Below are positions 1-6,225 of a stretch of DNA of 10,018 nt, one piece after another. Where the stretch lies: contig JACMQD010000340.1 of assembly GCA_014377155.1 (NCBI GenBank), positions 1 through 10,018 on the forward strand, given 5' to 3'. The notes beneath the pieces were generated by a model. The model was not told the DNA's origin. It did not search any database and was given only the letters and a program-made list of their open reading frames with translations. Numbering within the stretch: the stretch's first letter is position 1; every line of letters starts with the position of its first letter. The stretch is from Herminiimonas sp. Lineage in GTDB: Bacteria > Pseudomonadota > Gammaproteobacteria > Burkholderiales > Burkholderiaceae. Position numbers and translations under genes: made by a program.

Positions 1-783
1 CAGCGGCAATACCGCGAGCACGCGCTCCTGTCCTTCCTGCAAGATAGGTGGATCGCCTGCGGTCGTGGTGAGGAACTGGGCCGTCGCCGCTGTCAGATTG
101 CCGTGCGTCAGCATCGCACCCTTAGGCAAGCCGGTGGTGCCGCCCGTGTACTGCAAAACTGCCAGCGCCTTGGCGGGATCGCCGATCGGATGGGCGTGAT
201 AAACGCCATCATTGTCGAGCAACGTCGCGAAAGCAATGTGTTGCGCGTCGAAGCCGACGTCGGCCAGCATGCTGGCCTGCTTCAGGTAAGCGGCAGTGGC
301 CTCCGGTTGCGCGCTCATTTCGGCCATATTGCCGATGACGATTTTTTGCAGGCGGGTCTGGCCCAGCATCTTGTCGATCTGCGGATAGAGCACGGTCAGG
401 TCCAGCGTGACGATGATGTCGGTCTGGCTGTCCTCGACTTTATGACCGATGACCTTTTCGGCATCCAGCGGCGAATAGTTGACCACCGTGCCGCCAGCCT
501 TGAGCACGCCGAAAAAACTGATGACGTAATGCGGGGTGTTCGGCAGGTACAGGCCGACATGCGTACCCGGCCCGACGCCTAGCGCCTGAAAGCCCTTTGC
601 GGCCTGGTCGGTCATTGCCTGCAAATCACGGTAGCTGATCTTGCGCCCCATGAAATTGAGTGCGGTCTTGTCGCCCCATTTTTCGGCGGCGTCGTCGAGA
701 ATCTGCTGCGCCGGCATGACCGGCAATTCAACATCCCACTGCATGCCGGGTGGATAAGATTTGATCCAGGGAAAATCACTCAT
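1..783 (-). CDS. AMP-forming acyl-CoA ligase (long-chain/dicarboxylate type), N-terminal part
   Basis: Activates a carboxylic acid with ATP to an acyl-adenylate and then an acyl-CoA thioester in the cytoplasm. The first 261 codons are open to the window edge; the C-terminal half lies outside. The N-terminus (SYPPGMQWD) and the stretch around residues 85-115 (LYLPNTPHYV, FFGVLKAGG) are typical of FadD-like and PimA-like ligases. The ATP-binding signature YTGGTTGLPKGAMLTH lies at residues 212-227. The ATG at 783 has GGAG five bases upstream, and the N-terminus matches family starts. It is the last visible gene of a five-gene minus-strand operon, 75 bases after an SDR gene, so it probably supplies the CoA thioester used by the acyl-CoA dehydrogenase upstream. 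Chain-length preference cannot be read from this half. The family is secure; the substrate is not. Confidence 0.93.
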   Translation of the reverse strand, partial: MSDFPWIKSYPPGMQWDVELPVMPAQQILDDAAEKWGDKTALNFMGRKISYRDLQAMTDQAAKGFQALGVGPGTHVGLYLPNTPHYVISFFGVLKAGGTVVNYSPLDAEKVIGHKVEDSQTDIIVTLDLTVLYPQIDKMLGQTRLQKIVIGNMAEMSAQPEATAAYLKQASMLADVGFDAQHIAFATLLDNDGVYHAHPIGDPAKALAVLQYTGGTTGLPKGAMLTHGNLTAATAQFLTTTAGDPPILQEGQERVLAVLPL

Positions 784-806
784 GGTCGCTCCGTCGAAAT
801 GGGTAA

Positions 807-824
807 AGCCAGCATGGGCCGGCT
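807..824 (-). other. Hairpin in the spacer before the acyl-CoA ligase gene
   Basis: In the 75-base gap between SDR and ligase, seven-base arms AGCCAGC and GCCGGCT (one mismatch) enclose the loop ATGG. Read on the operon strand the hairpin is followed by only three T residues (GGCTTTACCC), so a strong intrinsic terminator is unlikely. It could attenuate ligase expression or protect an mRNA end. The structure is seen by eye; any function is inference. Confidence 0.35.
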
Positions 825-858
825 CTTTAAAACAAGTTCAAAAAATCGGTTTGCTGCA

Positions 859-1623
859 TCAGATTATGGTCAATCCTCCATCGACCGCAAGCTGATGCCC
901 GATCATGAAAGACGCCGCATCGGAACACAGGAACAATACCGCTGCGGCCACTTCATCGGCTTCGCCAACTCGCCCGATCGGATGCGCCTTGATCAGCGAC
1001 TTTTCGCGACGCGGCTCGCGTGCAATCGCGCGATCCATCATCTCGGTACGAATCACTGCCGGACACACGCTGTTGATGCGAATGCCAGCGCGGCCATATT
1101 CGGCCGCGGCACTCTTGGTCAGGCCGACCACTGCGTGCTTGCTGGCCGCGTAGATGGGCTGCGTCGGCGAGCCGACCAGCCCCGCCACCGAGGCGGTGTT
1201 GACGATGACGCCACGACCTTGCTTTTGCATCTGCAGGATTTCGTATTTCATGCACAGCCAGGTGCCTTTTACGTTGACGTCGATGATGCGGTCGAACTGC
1301 GCTTCTTCGCACAATGCCGTCGGCTGGCATTCCTCCTCGATACCGGCATTGTTGAATGCGCAGTCTAGCCGGCCGTGGGCATGCACCACTTGCGCGACGA
1401 GCGACTCGACTTCTGCGGCGACCGTGACATCGGCCTTGATAAACGAAGCGATGCCGCCCGCCTCACGAATCAGGTGGACGGTCTGCTCGCCGCCTTCGAC
1501 TGCCCTGTCCGACACGGCGACCGTGGCGCCGGCGCGCCCGAACGCCAGCGCCGTGGCGCGACCGATGCCACCGGCGCCACCGGTCACGAGGACGACTTTT
1601 CCGGCGAACATGGGTTGGGTCAT
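859..1623 (-). CDS. SDR family oxidoreductase, NAD-type (254 aa)
   Basis: Classical short-chain dehydrogenase/reductase, a cytoplasmic NAD(P)-dependent oxidoreductase interconverting an alcohol and a ketone. Seen directly: the Rossmann motif TGGAGGIG at residues 14-21, an acidic residue at the end of the second strand (VSDR, D39) that usually favours NAD, NNAG at 91-94, active-site Asn117, Ser145, Tyr158 and Lys162 (YAASK), and the C-terminal VDGG. The length is normal for the family. The ATG at 1623 is chosen because GGAGGAG lies five bases upstream and it puts the Rossmann motif at the usual place; the frame stays open to 1755, but that extension lies inside the upstream dehydrogenase gene. 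The start is 19 bases after that gene's stop, so the two are probably co-transcribed. The likely substrate is a hydroxy or keto intermediate of the acyl-CoA pathway, by inference only. Confidence 0.93.
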   Translation of the reverse strand: MTQPMFAGKVVLVTGGAGGIGRATALAFGRAGATVAVSDRAVEGGEQTVHLIREAGGIASFIKADVTVAAEVESLVAQVVHAHGRLDCAFNNAGIEEECQPTALCEEAQFDRIIDVNVKGTWLCMKYEILQMQKQGRGVIVNTASVAGLVGSPTQPIYAASKHAVVGLTKSAAAEYGRAGIRINSVCPAVIRTEMMDRAIAREPRREKSLIKAHPIGRVGEADEVAAAVLFLCSDAASFMIGHQLAVDGGLTII

Positions 1624-1642
1624 GACGTCTCCTCCGCCATCG

Positions 1643-2872
1643 TTACTGTGGACGCTTCGGCTTGTACTTCGACAGCTCGAGTTTGCCGATCTGGTTACGA
1701 TGGACTTCGTCCGGGCCATCGGCCAGACGCAGCGAACGGGCACCGGCATAGCCATGGGCCAGGAACGGGTCGGTCATGCCACCGCCGCCCTGCGCCTGGA
1801 TCGCCCAGTCGATGACCTGGCATGCCATGTTGGGCGCTGCCACTTTGATCATGGCGATTTCCTTGGCCGCAGCCTTGTTACCGACCGTGTCCATCATCTG
1901 CGCTGCATTCAACACCAGAAACCGCGCCTGGTCGATCAGAATGCGAGCGTCGGCGATGCGCTCCAGTGTGACCGTTTGCTCAGCTACCGGCTTGCCGAAA
2001 GCGACGCGAGACAAGGTGCGCTTGCACATCTGCTCCAGTGCGCGCTCGGCCAAGCCGATCAGGCGCATGCAATGGTGGATGCGGCCAGGTCCAAGGCGGC
2101 CCTGGGCGATCTCGAAACCGCGTCCTTCGCCAAGCAGCATGTTCGATGCCGGCACCCGCACGTTTTCAAACAACATTTCGGCATGGCCATGCGGCGCATC
2201 GTCGAAACCGAACACCGGCAAGTGGCGCAAGATCGACACGCCCGGCGTATCGCGCGGCACGATGATCATCGATTGCTGCTGATGGCGGTTGGGGTTCGAC
2301 GGATCGGTCTTGCCCATGAAAATAAAGACCTTGCAGCGCGGATCGTTGGCGCCCGACGACCACCATTTGCGGCCGTTGATCACATACTCGTCACCGTCGC
2401 GCTCGATACGGCTTTCGATGTTGGTCGCGTCCGATGACGCCACTGCGGGCTCGGTCATCGAAAAGCAGGAGCGGATCTCGCCGGCCAGCAGCGGCACCAG
2501 CCATTGCTGCTGCTGCTCGGGCGTGCCGTAACGCGCCAGCACTTCCATGTTGCCGGTGTCGGGCGCGCCGCAATTGAAGACTTCCGGCGACCAGCTTGCA
2601 CGGCCCATGATTTCGCACAGTGGCGCGTATTCAAGGTTAGTCAGGCCGGCACCGTGGCGTGACTCGGGCAAGAACAGATTCCACAATTCGGCGGCACGCG
2701 CTTTTTCTTTCAGCGTCTCCATGATCTTGGTTGGAATCCAGGCATTGCCGGCCTGACGGTTGGCTTCGATTTCGGCGTGGAATGCGGCTTCGTTGGGCAA
2801 GACATGCTCGTCCATGAACGCAATCAAGCGCGCTTGCAGTTGTTGCACTTTGGGGCTGTACGTGAAATCCAT
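1643..2872 (-). CDS. Acyl-CoA dehydrogenase family protein, ACAD10/11-like (409 aa)
   Basis: FAD flavoprotein of the acyl-CoA dehydrogenase fold, which normally makes an alpha-beta double bond in an acyl-CoA and passes electrons to ETF. The N-terminal helical domain covers about residues 1-130. The middle beta domain begins at the signature [16 protein letters not shown] (136-151) and includes [11 protein letters not shown] (165-175). The C-terminal helical domain holds QAQGGGGM (359-366) and [10 protein letters not shown] (383-392). That last motif and the length resemble the dehydrogenase domain of ACAD10/ACAD11. By eye, D385 aligns with the catalytic Glu of the YEGT motif in medium-chain enzymes. 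AAGGAG six bases before the ATG supports the start. It sits between two SDR genes, 66 bases after one and 19 before the other. Classical beta-oxidation or a variant reaction on a hydroxyacyl-CoA are both possible. The fold is certain; the substrate is unknown. Confidence 0.94.
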   Translation of the reverse strand: MDFTYSPKVQQLQARLIAFMDEHVLPNEAAFHAEIEANRQAGNAWIPTKIMETLKEKARAAELWNLFLPESRHGAGLTNLEYAPLCEIMGRASWSPEVFNCGAPDTGNMEVLARYGTPEQQQQWLVPLLAGEIRSCFSMTEPAVASSDATNIESRIERDGDEYVINGRKWWSSGANDPRCKVFIFMGKTDPSNPNRHQQQSMIIVPRDTPGVSILRHLPVFGFDDAPHGHAEMLFENVRVPASNMLLGEGRGFEIAQGRLGPGRIHHCMRLIGLAERALEQMCKRTLSRVAFGKPVAEQTVTLERIADARILIDQARFLVLNAAQMMDTVGNKAAAKEIAMIKVAAPNMACQVIDWAIQAQGGGGMTDPFLAHGYAGARSLRLADGPDEVHRNQIGKLELSKYKPKRPQ

Positions 2873-2938
2873 TTAATGCTCCTTGAGTTGGCACGCTGCT
2901 GCGCGCCGAATTGGGTGTGATCGCTCGTTTAGATAAAA

Positions 2939-3709
2939 TCAGCTCGACAGAAAACCGCCGTCGACATTGATGCTGGTGCCCGTCGTGTAGCTCGATGCAT
3001 TCGAAGCCAGGTACAGCACGGCGCCTGCCATCTCGTCCGGTTCGGCCACGCGCTTCAATGGAATTCGCGCCAGCGCTTTTTCCAGGATCACCGGATTGTG
3101 AAACAGTGCCGACGCGAATTTGGTATCGGTAGCGCCTGGCAAAAGCGCATTGACCCGCACGCCCATCGCTGCGCATTCGTTGGCGAACGCCTTGGTCATG
3201 GAGATCACGGCCGCCTTGGTAATCGAGTAGATCCCTTGCTGCGGACCGGGCGTGACGCCGTTGATCGAAGCAACATTAACGATGCTGCCGCCGCCATTCT
3301 TGGCCATCAGCTTGGCGCCTTTGGCGGACATGAAGAAATAGCCGCGGATATTCACATCGACGGTTTTTTGGAACGCCGACAGGTCGGTATCGAAAATCGA
3401 GCCGAAATGCGGATTGGTGGCTGCATTGTTGACGAGGATATCGAGCCGGCCGTGGCGCGCTTCGATGTCGGCGAAGATCTGATCGATCTGGGCCATTTCG
3501 CCGATATGGCAAGCGATCGCTTCGGCACTGCCGCCGGCTTCGCGAATCGCAGCGGCGACCGCTTCGCAGCCATCGATCTTGCGGCTCGACACAATGACGT
3601 GGGCACCATAGGCCGCGAGCGTTTTGGCGATGCCTTCACCGATACCACGGCTGGAGCCGGTGACGAGGGCGATCTTGCCGGTCAGGTCGAACAGGTTGGT
3701 CGATGTCAT
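2939..3709 (-). CDS. SDR family oxidoreductase, NADP-type (256 aa)
   Basis: Second classical short-chain dehydrogenase/reductase of the operon. Seen directly: TGSSRGIG at residues 17-24, SSRK at 41-44 at the end of strand two (a basic residue here usually favours NADP), NNAA at 94-97 instead of the more common NNAG, active-site Asn120, Ser148, Tyr161 and Lys165 (YSITK), and VDGG near the C-terminus. Full length. The ATG at 3709 has AAGGA five bases upstream and gives a normal N-terminus. It follows the phosphatase-like gene by 28 bases and precedes the acyl-CoA dehydrogenase by 66. It is clearly divergent from the other SDR of the operon, with a different cofactor loop and NNAA for NNAG, so it is not a recent tandem copy and probably acts at a different step or with a different cofactor. 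Annotation transfer often calls such proteins glucose or 3-oxoacyl reductases; nothing here supports either. Confidence 0.92.
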   Translation of the reverse strand: MTSTNLFDLTGKIALVTGSSRGIGEGIAKTLAAYGAHVIVSSRKIDGCEAVAAAIREAGGSAEAIACHIGEMAQIDQIFADIEARHGRLDILVNNAATNPHFGSIFDTDLSAFQKTVDVNIRGYFFMSAKGAKLMAKNGGGSIVNVASINGVTPGPQQGIYSITKAAVISMTKAFANECAAMGVRVNALLPGATDTKFASALFHNPVILEKALARIPLKRVAEPDEMAGAVLYLASNASSYTTGTSINVDGGFLSS

Positions 3710-3737
3710 GAATGTCCTTGGTGAAATGCCTGAGGAA

Positions 3738-4445
3738 TTAACGATAGGTGACGGCGTGTTGTTCGCCGAGCCATTCGAGATGGGCGTAATTGTTGAGATA
3801 GCTCAGGTTGACTACCCCGGGCTGGTAGAAAAGCTTGGTGACGGCGCTATTGACGAGTGTCCAATTGAGCTCCGCGACTTTTTTGTCAGGCATGCCCAGC
3901 ACATGCTGGCACAATGTCGAAATCGTGCCGCCGGACGTAAAGATGATGATGTTCTGCGACGGCTGCGCTGCAGCAAGCACGCGCTCGAGCGCCGCCACGC
4001 AGCGGGCGCGAAAGACTGGCCACGATTCGGAATAGTCGGCGTCATGCTCGCCACTCATCCAGCGCGCCATGGCGTCCTGGAATATTTGCTGGAACACGCG
4101 CTTGGCATTATCGGTTTCAGCCAGAAATCGTTTGACCGCTTCTGCCTCGGCGAAATCCGGACGATGCCGCACCAGTACCTCTTCGTGATCGTATTCGTTG
4201 AAGCCGACATCGGATTGCCAGTCGAGATCGCAGCGCATTTTTTTGGGCAAAGCACCAATGCAGGCGTCGGCCGTTTGCCGATGGCGCAACATGCCACCGG
4301 TTACGACCCGGTCAAATTGCTTGCCGCCATTGGCGAACCACTCGCCGAGCAGTCTTCCCTGTTCAGTGCCGAGTACCGACAACTGGTCGTAATCGGCCGC
4401 GCCGAACGAGGCCTGGCCGTGCCGCACCAGATAAATTTGTCCCAT
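3738..4445 (-). CDS. Histidine phosphatase superfamily protein with altered second catalytic site (235 aa)
   Basis: Phosphoglycerate-mutase-like fold. The phosphohistidine motif LVRHG is at residues 6-10 (nucleophile H9), with a following Arg-containing motif LRHRQTAD at 53-60 and an acidic segment FNEYDHEE at 82-89. In typical members the second catalytic His sits in an (S)HGG motif near the C-terminus; here the matching stretch is FTSGGTIS (169-176), with Ser171 in place of His. The protein may therefore be a weak or altered phosphatase, or a binding protein. It is the first gene of the minus-strand operon; GGGAG lies nine bases before the ATG. It lies 28 bases ahead of an SDR and divergent from lysR, so its ligand is probably a phosphorylated or CoA-linked intermediate of the same pathway. 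Plain phosphoglycerate mutase activity is unlikely in this setting. The fold is confident; activity is open. Confidence 0.9.
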   Translation of the reverse strand: MGQIYLVRHGQASFGAADYDQLSVLGTEQGRLLGEWFANGGKQFDRVVTGGMLRHRQTADACIGALPKKMRCDLDWQSDVGFNEYDHEEVLVRHRPDFAEAEAVKRFLAETDNAKRVFQQIFQDAMARWMSGEHDADYSESWPVFRARCVAALERVLAAAQPSQNIIIFTSGGTISTLCQHVLGMPDKKVAELNWTLVNSAVTKLFYQPGVVNLSYLNNYAHLEWLGEQHAVTYR

Positions 4446-4481
4446 GATCGATTGCTCCCGTAACGAATCGGTGTGTGCAGA

Positions 4482-4512
4482 TTGGCATCGAGCTTAAACC
4501 TTGCGCTACAAT
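4482..4512 (+). promoter_or_regulatory. Candidate sigma-70 promoter for the lysR gene
   Basis: TTGGCA (4482-4487) and TACAAT (4507-4512) each match the consensus hexamers at five of six positions, with a 19-base spacer that is longer than ideal. Transcription would begin near 4519, leaving a leader of about 33 bases that carries the palindrome at 4528-4538. Pattern match by eye only. Confidence 0.4.
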
Positions 4513-4519
4513 CTATCAA
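4491..4519 (-). promoter_or_regulatory. Candidate promoter for the five-gene acyl-CoA operon
   Basis: On the minus strand TTGATA (4519-4514) is followed after 17 bases by TAAGCT (4496-4491). The -35 is good (five of six) and the -10 poor (three of six), as expected of a promoter that needs an activator. It overlaps the lysR promoter candidate, the arrangement usual for a LysR regulator controlling a divergent operon. No convincing T-N11-A operator could be fixed. Weak evidence. Confidence 0.28.
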
Positions 4520-4527
4520 ATGAATAC

Positions 4528-4538
4528 GTGTAATACAC
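4528..4538. repeat. Perfect 11-base palindrome in the lysR leader
   Basis: GTGTA-A-TACAC is a perfect inverted repeat around a single central base, lying 13 bases before the lysR start and downstream of its candidate promoter. It could be an autoregulatory operator, since LysR proteins commonly repress their own gene. Ten of its bases (TGTAATACAC) recur at 6186-6195 upstream of the GGDEF/EAL gene, which may be chance. Function is inference. Confidence 0.35.
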
Positions 4539-4551
4539 CTCCATCAATCTC

Positions 4552-5454
4552 ATGCATATATCACGCGTCGATCTCAACCTGTTCATCGTCTTCGAAGCCA
4601 TCTTTGTCGAAGGTAGTGTCACTCGTGCCAGCCAAAAGCTGAACCTGACGCAACCGGCGATCAGTCACGCACTCGGTCGCCTGCGGATACTGTTCGACGA
4701 TCCGTTATTCGTGCGGCAAGGACATGCGATGGTATCGACGCCGCTGGCGCGCAGCATCATCGAACCGGTGCGCCGCTCGTTGCGCGGCTTCGAGGTCACG
4801 CTCGACGGTCTGGACCGCTTCGACGCGGCCACGACCCAGAAGCAATTCACGCTGGCGCTGCGCGACGTGCTCGAATCGACCGTATTGCCGCCGCTGATGC
4901 TGCGCGTGACGCAGCATGCGCCAGCGGCCAGCATCGCTGCCAGTCAGGTCGAGCGGCGCGAACTCGAAGGCGAATTGGCGGCCGGCACGCTCGATTGTGC
5001 GATCGACGTCCTGCTGCCGCTGTCGAGCGATATCCTCCACAAGCGCATCGTGATGGACAAAATCGTGGTGGTGGCGCGGCGTGACCATCCGCAAGTTCAT
5101 GGTGCGCTCGATCTCTCGACCTACCTTGCGGCCGATCATGTATTGGCCAGTTCGCGTCGGCGTGGACCGGGCCTGGAAGACTTCGAGTTAAGCCGGCTCG
5201 GCTTGCAGCGGCGCATCCGCCTGCGCTGCCAGCATTACTTCGCTGCGTGTCGTGTGGTCAGCCAGACCGATCTGTTGTTGACGATGCCGGAGCGTTATGC
5301 GCGGGTGGCGAGCAAGCAGTTCGGCAATCAGCTACTTCCCCTGCCGCTGGAGATGCCGGCATTCGACATGTACCTTTACTGGCATGCAAATGTGGACAAC
5401 GATCCGGCCAATGCATGGTTCCGGCAGCAGTTGATGGAGTCGGTCGAGGCCTAG
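4552..5454 (+). CDS. LysR family transcriptional regulator (300 aa)
   Basis: DNA-binding regulator with an N-terminal winged helix-turn-helix and a C-terminal periplasmic-binding-protein-like effector domain. The first 65 residues are diagnostic: DLNLFIVFEAI at 7-17, helix-turn-helix about 21-43 with TQPAISHALGRLR at 33-45, and DDPLFVR at 49-55. Residues about 90-295 form the effector domain. The length is normal. The ATG at 4552 fits family N-termini, yet no Shine-Dalgarno is visible in front of it; the preceding bases read CACCTCC, the complement of one, so translation may start weakly. It diverges from the acyl-CoA operon with a 106-base shared control region, which makes it the likely regulator of that operon, with a pathway acid or CoA ester as plausible effector (inference). 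The effector domain does not reveal the ligand. Confidence 0.95.
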   Translation: MHISRVDLNLFIVFEAIFVEGSVTRASQKLNLTQPAISHALGRLRILFDDPLFVRQGHAMVSTPLARSIIEPVRRSLRGFEVTLDGLDRFDAATTQKQFTLALRDVLESTVLPPLMLRVTQHAPAASIAASQVERRELEGELAAGTLDCAIDVLLPLSSDILHKRIVMDKIVVVARRDHPQVHGALDLSTYLAADHVLASSRRRGPGLEDFELSRLGLQRRIRLRCQHYFAACRVVSQTDLLLTMPERYARVASKQFGNQLLPLPLEMPAFDMYLYWHANVDNDPANAWFRQQLMESVEA

Positions 5455-5467
5455 CGTCCCAAACCGT

Positions 5468-6054
5468 GATGTCCGCAGCGTCAAGCTCGCCAGCCAGTCG
5501 CGGCCGAAGCGATTCGTTACTGCCGTTGCAGCGAGTGCCGTCATACAGGTTACCGACTTGACAAAGCCTGTCGATGCGGGCGCCATGTCACAGACCACCG
5601 ACAAGGTCATCGCAATCAGCACTTCGACCGCGCTACCCAGGCGCTGGAACTAGTGCTGACCGCCCTGCCGCGTCTGTCGCCCGGTCTCGTCATCGTAAAG
5701 CACATGCCCGAAAAATTCACCGCGATGTTTGCCGATCGTCACAACAGCACCTGCGCGATCGACGTCCGCGAAGCCAGAAACAGCGACCGCGTCGTGGCGG
5801 GCCGCGCGCTGATCGCGCCGGACGGATTGCATATGCGCCTGACGCGTAGCGGTGCGTATTATGAGGTGACGGTGGTCGACCGGCGCATGGGATTTTTCCA
5901 TATGTCTGCCATTGAATCATTGGTCGAGGACGGATTTGTGCCAAATAATCAAGATGAGACGACGCGCCTGCTGGCTGCAGCAGATCAGGCTGACATGGCG
6001 GTGTCGATACTGAATACTTTCTGGCGGCACAGCAGTGGAAATTTTTTCAAATAA
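5468..6054 (+). pseudogene. cheB: CheB methylesterase remnant, truncated and frameshifted
   Basis: Intact CheB removes methyl groups from chemoreceptors. Here only the linker and the first part of the methylesterase domain survive. Reading from 5468, one frame gives linker-like sequence and then [15 protein letters not shown] (5585-5629). That is the active-site serine loop, expected to continue as GG, but one base is missing near 5630 and a TAG follows at 5651. Homology continues one frame over as TQALEL (5635-5652) and then [21 protein letters not shown], with the catalytic His in KHMP at 5701-5703, then ALIAPDG, ending about VVD at 5880. The receiver domain is absent, and so is the TGMGDDG region with the catalytic Asp. 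The last 58 codons (to the TAA at 6052-6054) do not look like CheB. An open frame begins at GTG 5653 but lacks a good ribosome site. It starts 13 bases after lysR and is surely inactive as CheB. Confidence 0.8.
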
Positions 6055-6070
6055 CCTGTGTCATGGGGTG

Positions 6071-6103
6071 GCGATGTTGGTTCCGTTCCAAGCCAGACAT
6101 CGC
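6071..6103. other. Hairpin downstream of the CheB remnant
   Basis: Arms GCGATGT (6071-6077) and ACATCGC (6097-6103) pair perfectly; TGG and CCA can extend the stem past a bulged G. The loop is about 12 bases. No T-run follows on the plus strand, so it is not a canonical intrinsic terminator. It may still end or stabilise transcripts coming from lysR. Together with the promoter candidate at 6135, it is all I can see in the 171-base gap. Confidence 0.35.
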
Positions 6104-6134
6104 GCCGGGTTACAGTGGGTATTCCTGCGCGAAG

Positions 6135-6143
6135 TGATATAAA
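6135..6143 (+). promoter_or_regulatory. Extended -10 promoter candidate for the GGDEF/EAL gene
   Basis: TGATATAAA fits the extended -10 form (TG, one base, then TATAAA, five of six). No good -35 lies 17 bases upstream, which extended -10 promoters tolerate. Transcription would start near 6150, giving a leader of about 75 bases. A second, weaker option is CTGACA (6152-6157) with TAGACC (6175-6180). By eye only. Confidence 0.4.
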
Positions 6144-6213
6144 ACCCCTGGCTGACAATCATTCATAACGCTGGTAGACCTTATATGTAATACACTGGGG
6201 CAAGTATTAGACT

Positions 6214-6218
6214 AGGAC
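6214..6218 (+). promoter_or_regulatory. Ribosome binding site that supports a GTG start
   Basis: AGGAC lies seven bases before the GTG at 6226. The next in-frame Met codon is residue 88, inside the GAF domain, so the GTG must be the start or very near it. Confidence 0.6.
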
Positions 6219-6225
6219 TTAAAAC

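Noticed and set aside
1624..1755. N-terminal extension of the SDR gene to an ATG at 1755
   Set aside because: The extra 44 codons lie inside the dehydrogenase gene and have no SDR character, while the ATG at 1623 has a strong GGAGGAG site.
1154..2437. 427-codon open frame on the plus strand
   Set aside because: It lies antisense to the SDR and acyl-CoA dehydrogenase genes, whose motifs are unmistakable. Its own translation has no recognisable domain and is what GC-rich antisense frames commonly give.
2505..2517. GCT trinucleotide run
   Set aside because: It simply encodes a glutamine run (residues 119-123) in the acyl-CoA dehydrogenase.
3624..4463. 279-codon plus-strand open frame opposite the phosphatase-like gene
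   Set aside because: Antisense shadow of a gene with clear RHG phosphatase motifs; no ribosome site and no domain of its own.
4536..4542. Shine-Dalgarno (GGAGGTG) on the minus strand for a small upstream peptide
   Set aside because: No ATG or GTG lies at a usable distance downstream on that strand.
5653..6054. Independent 133-codon gene starting at GTG 5653
   Set aside because: Homology to CheB continues upstream of the GTG in the same frame and then, across a one-base deletion, in another; there is no ribosome site. It is better read as a pseudogene fragment.
6071..6103. Intrinsic terminator
   Set aside because: The stem is good but no T-run follows on either side; kept only as a hairpin.
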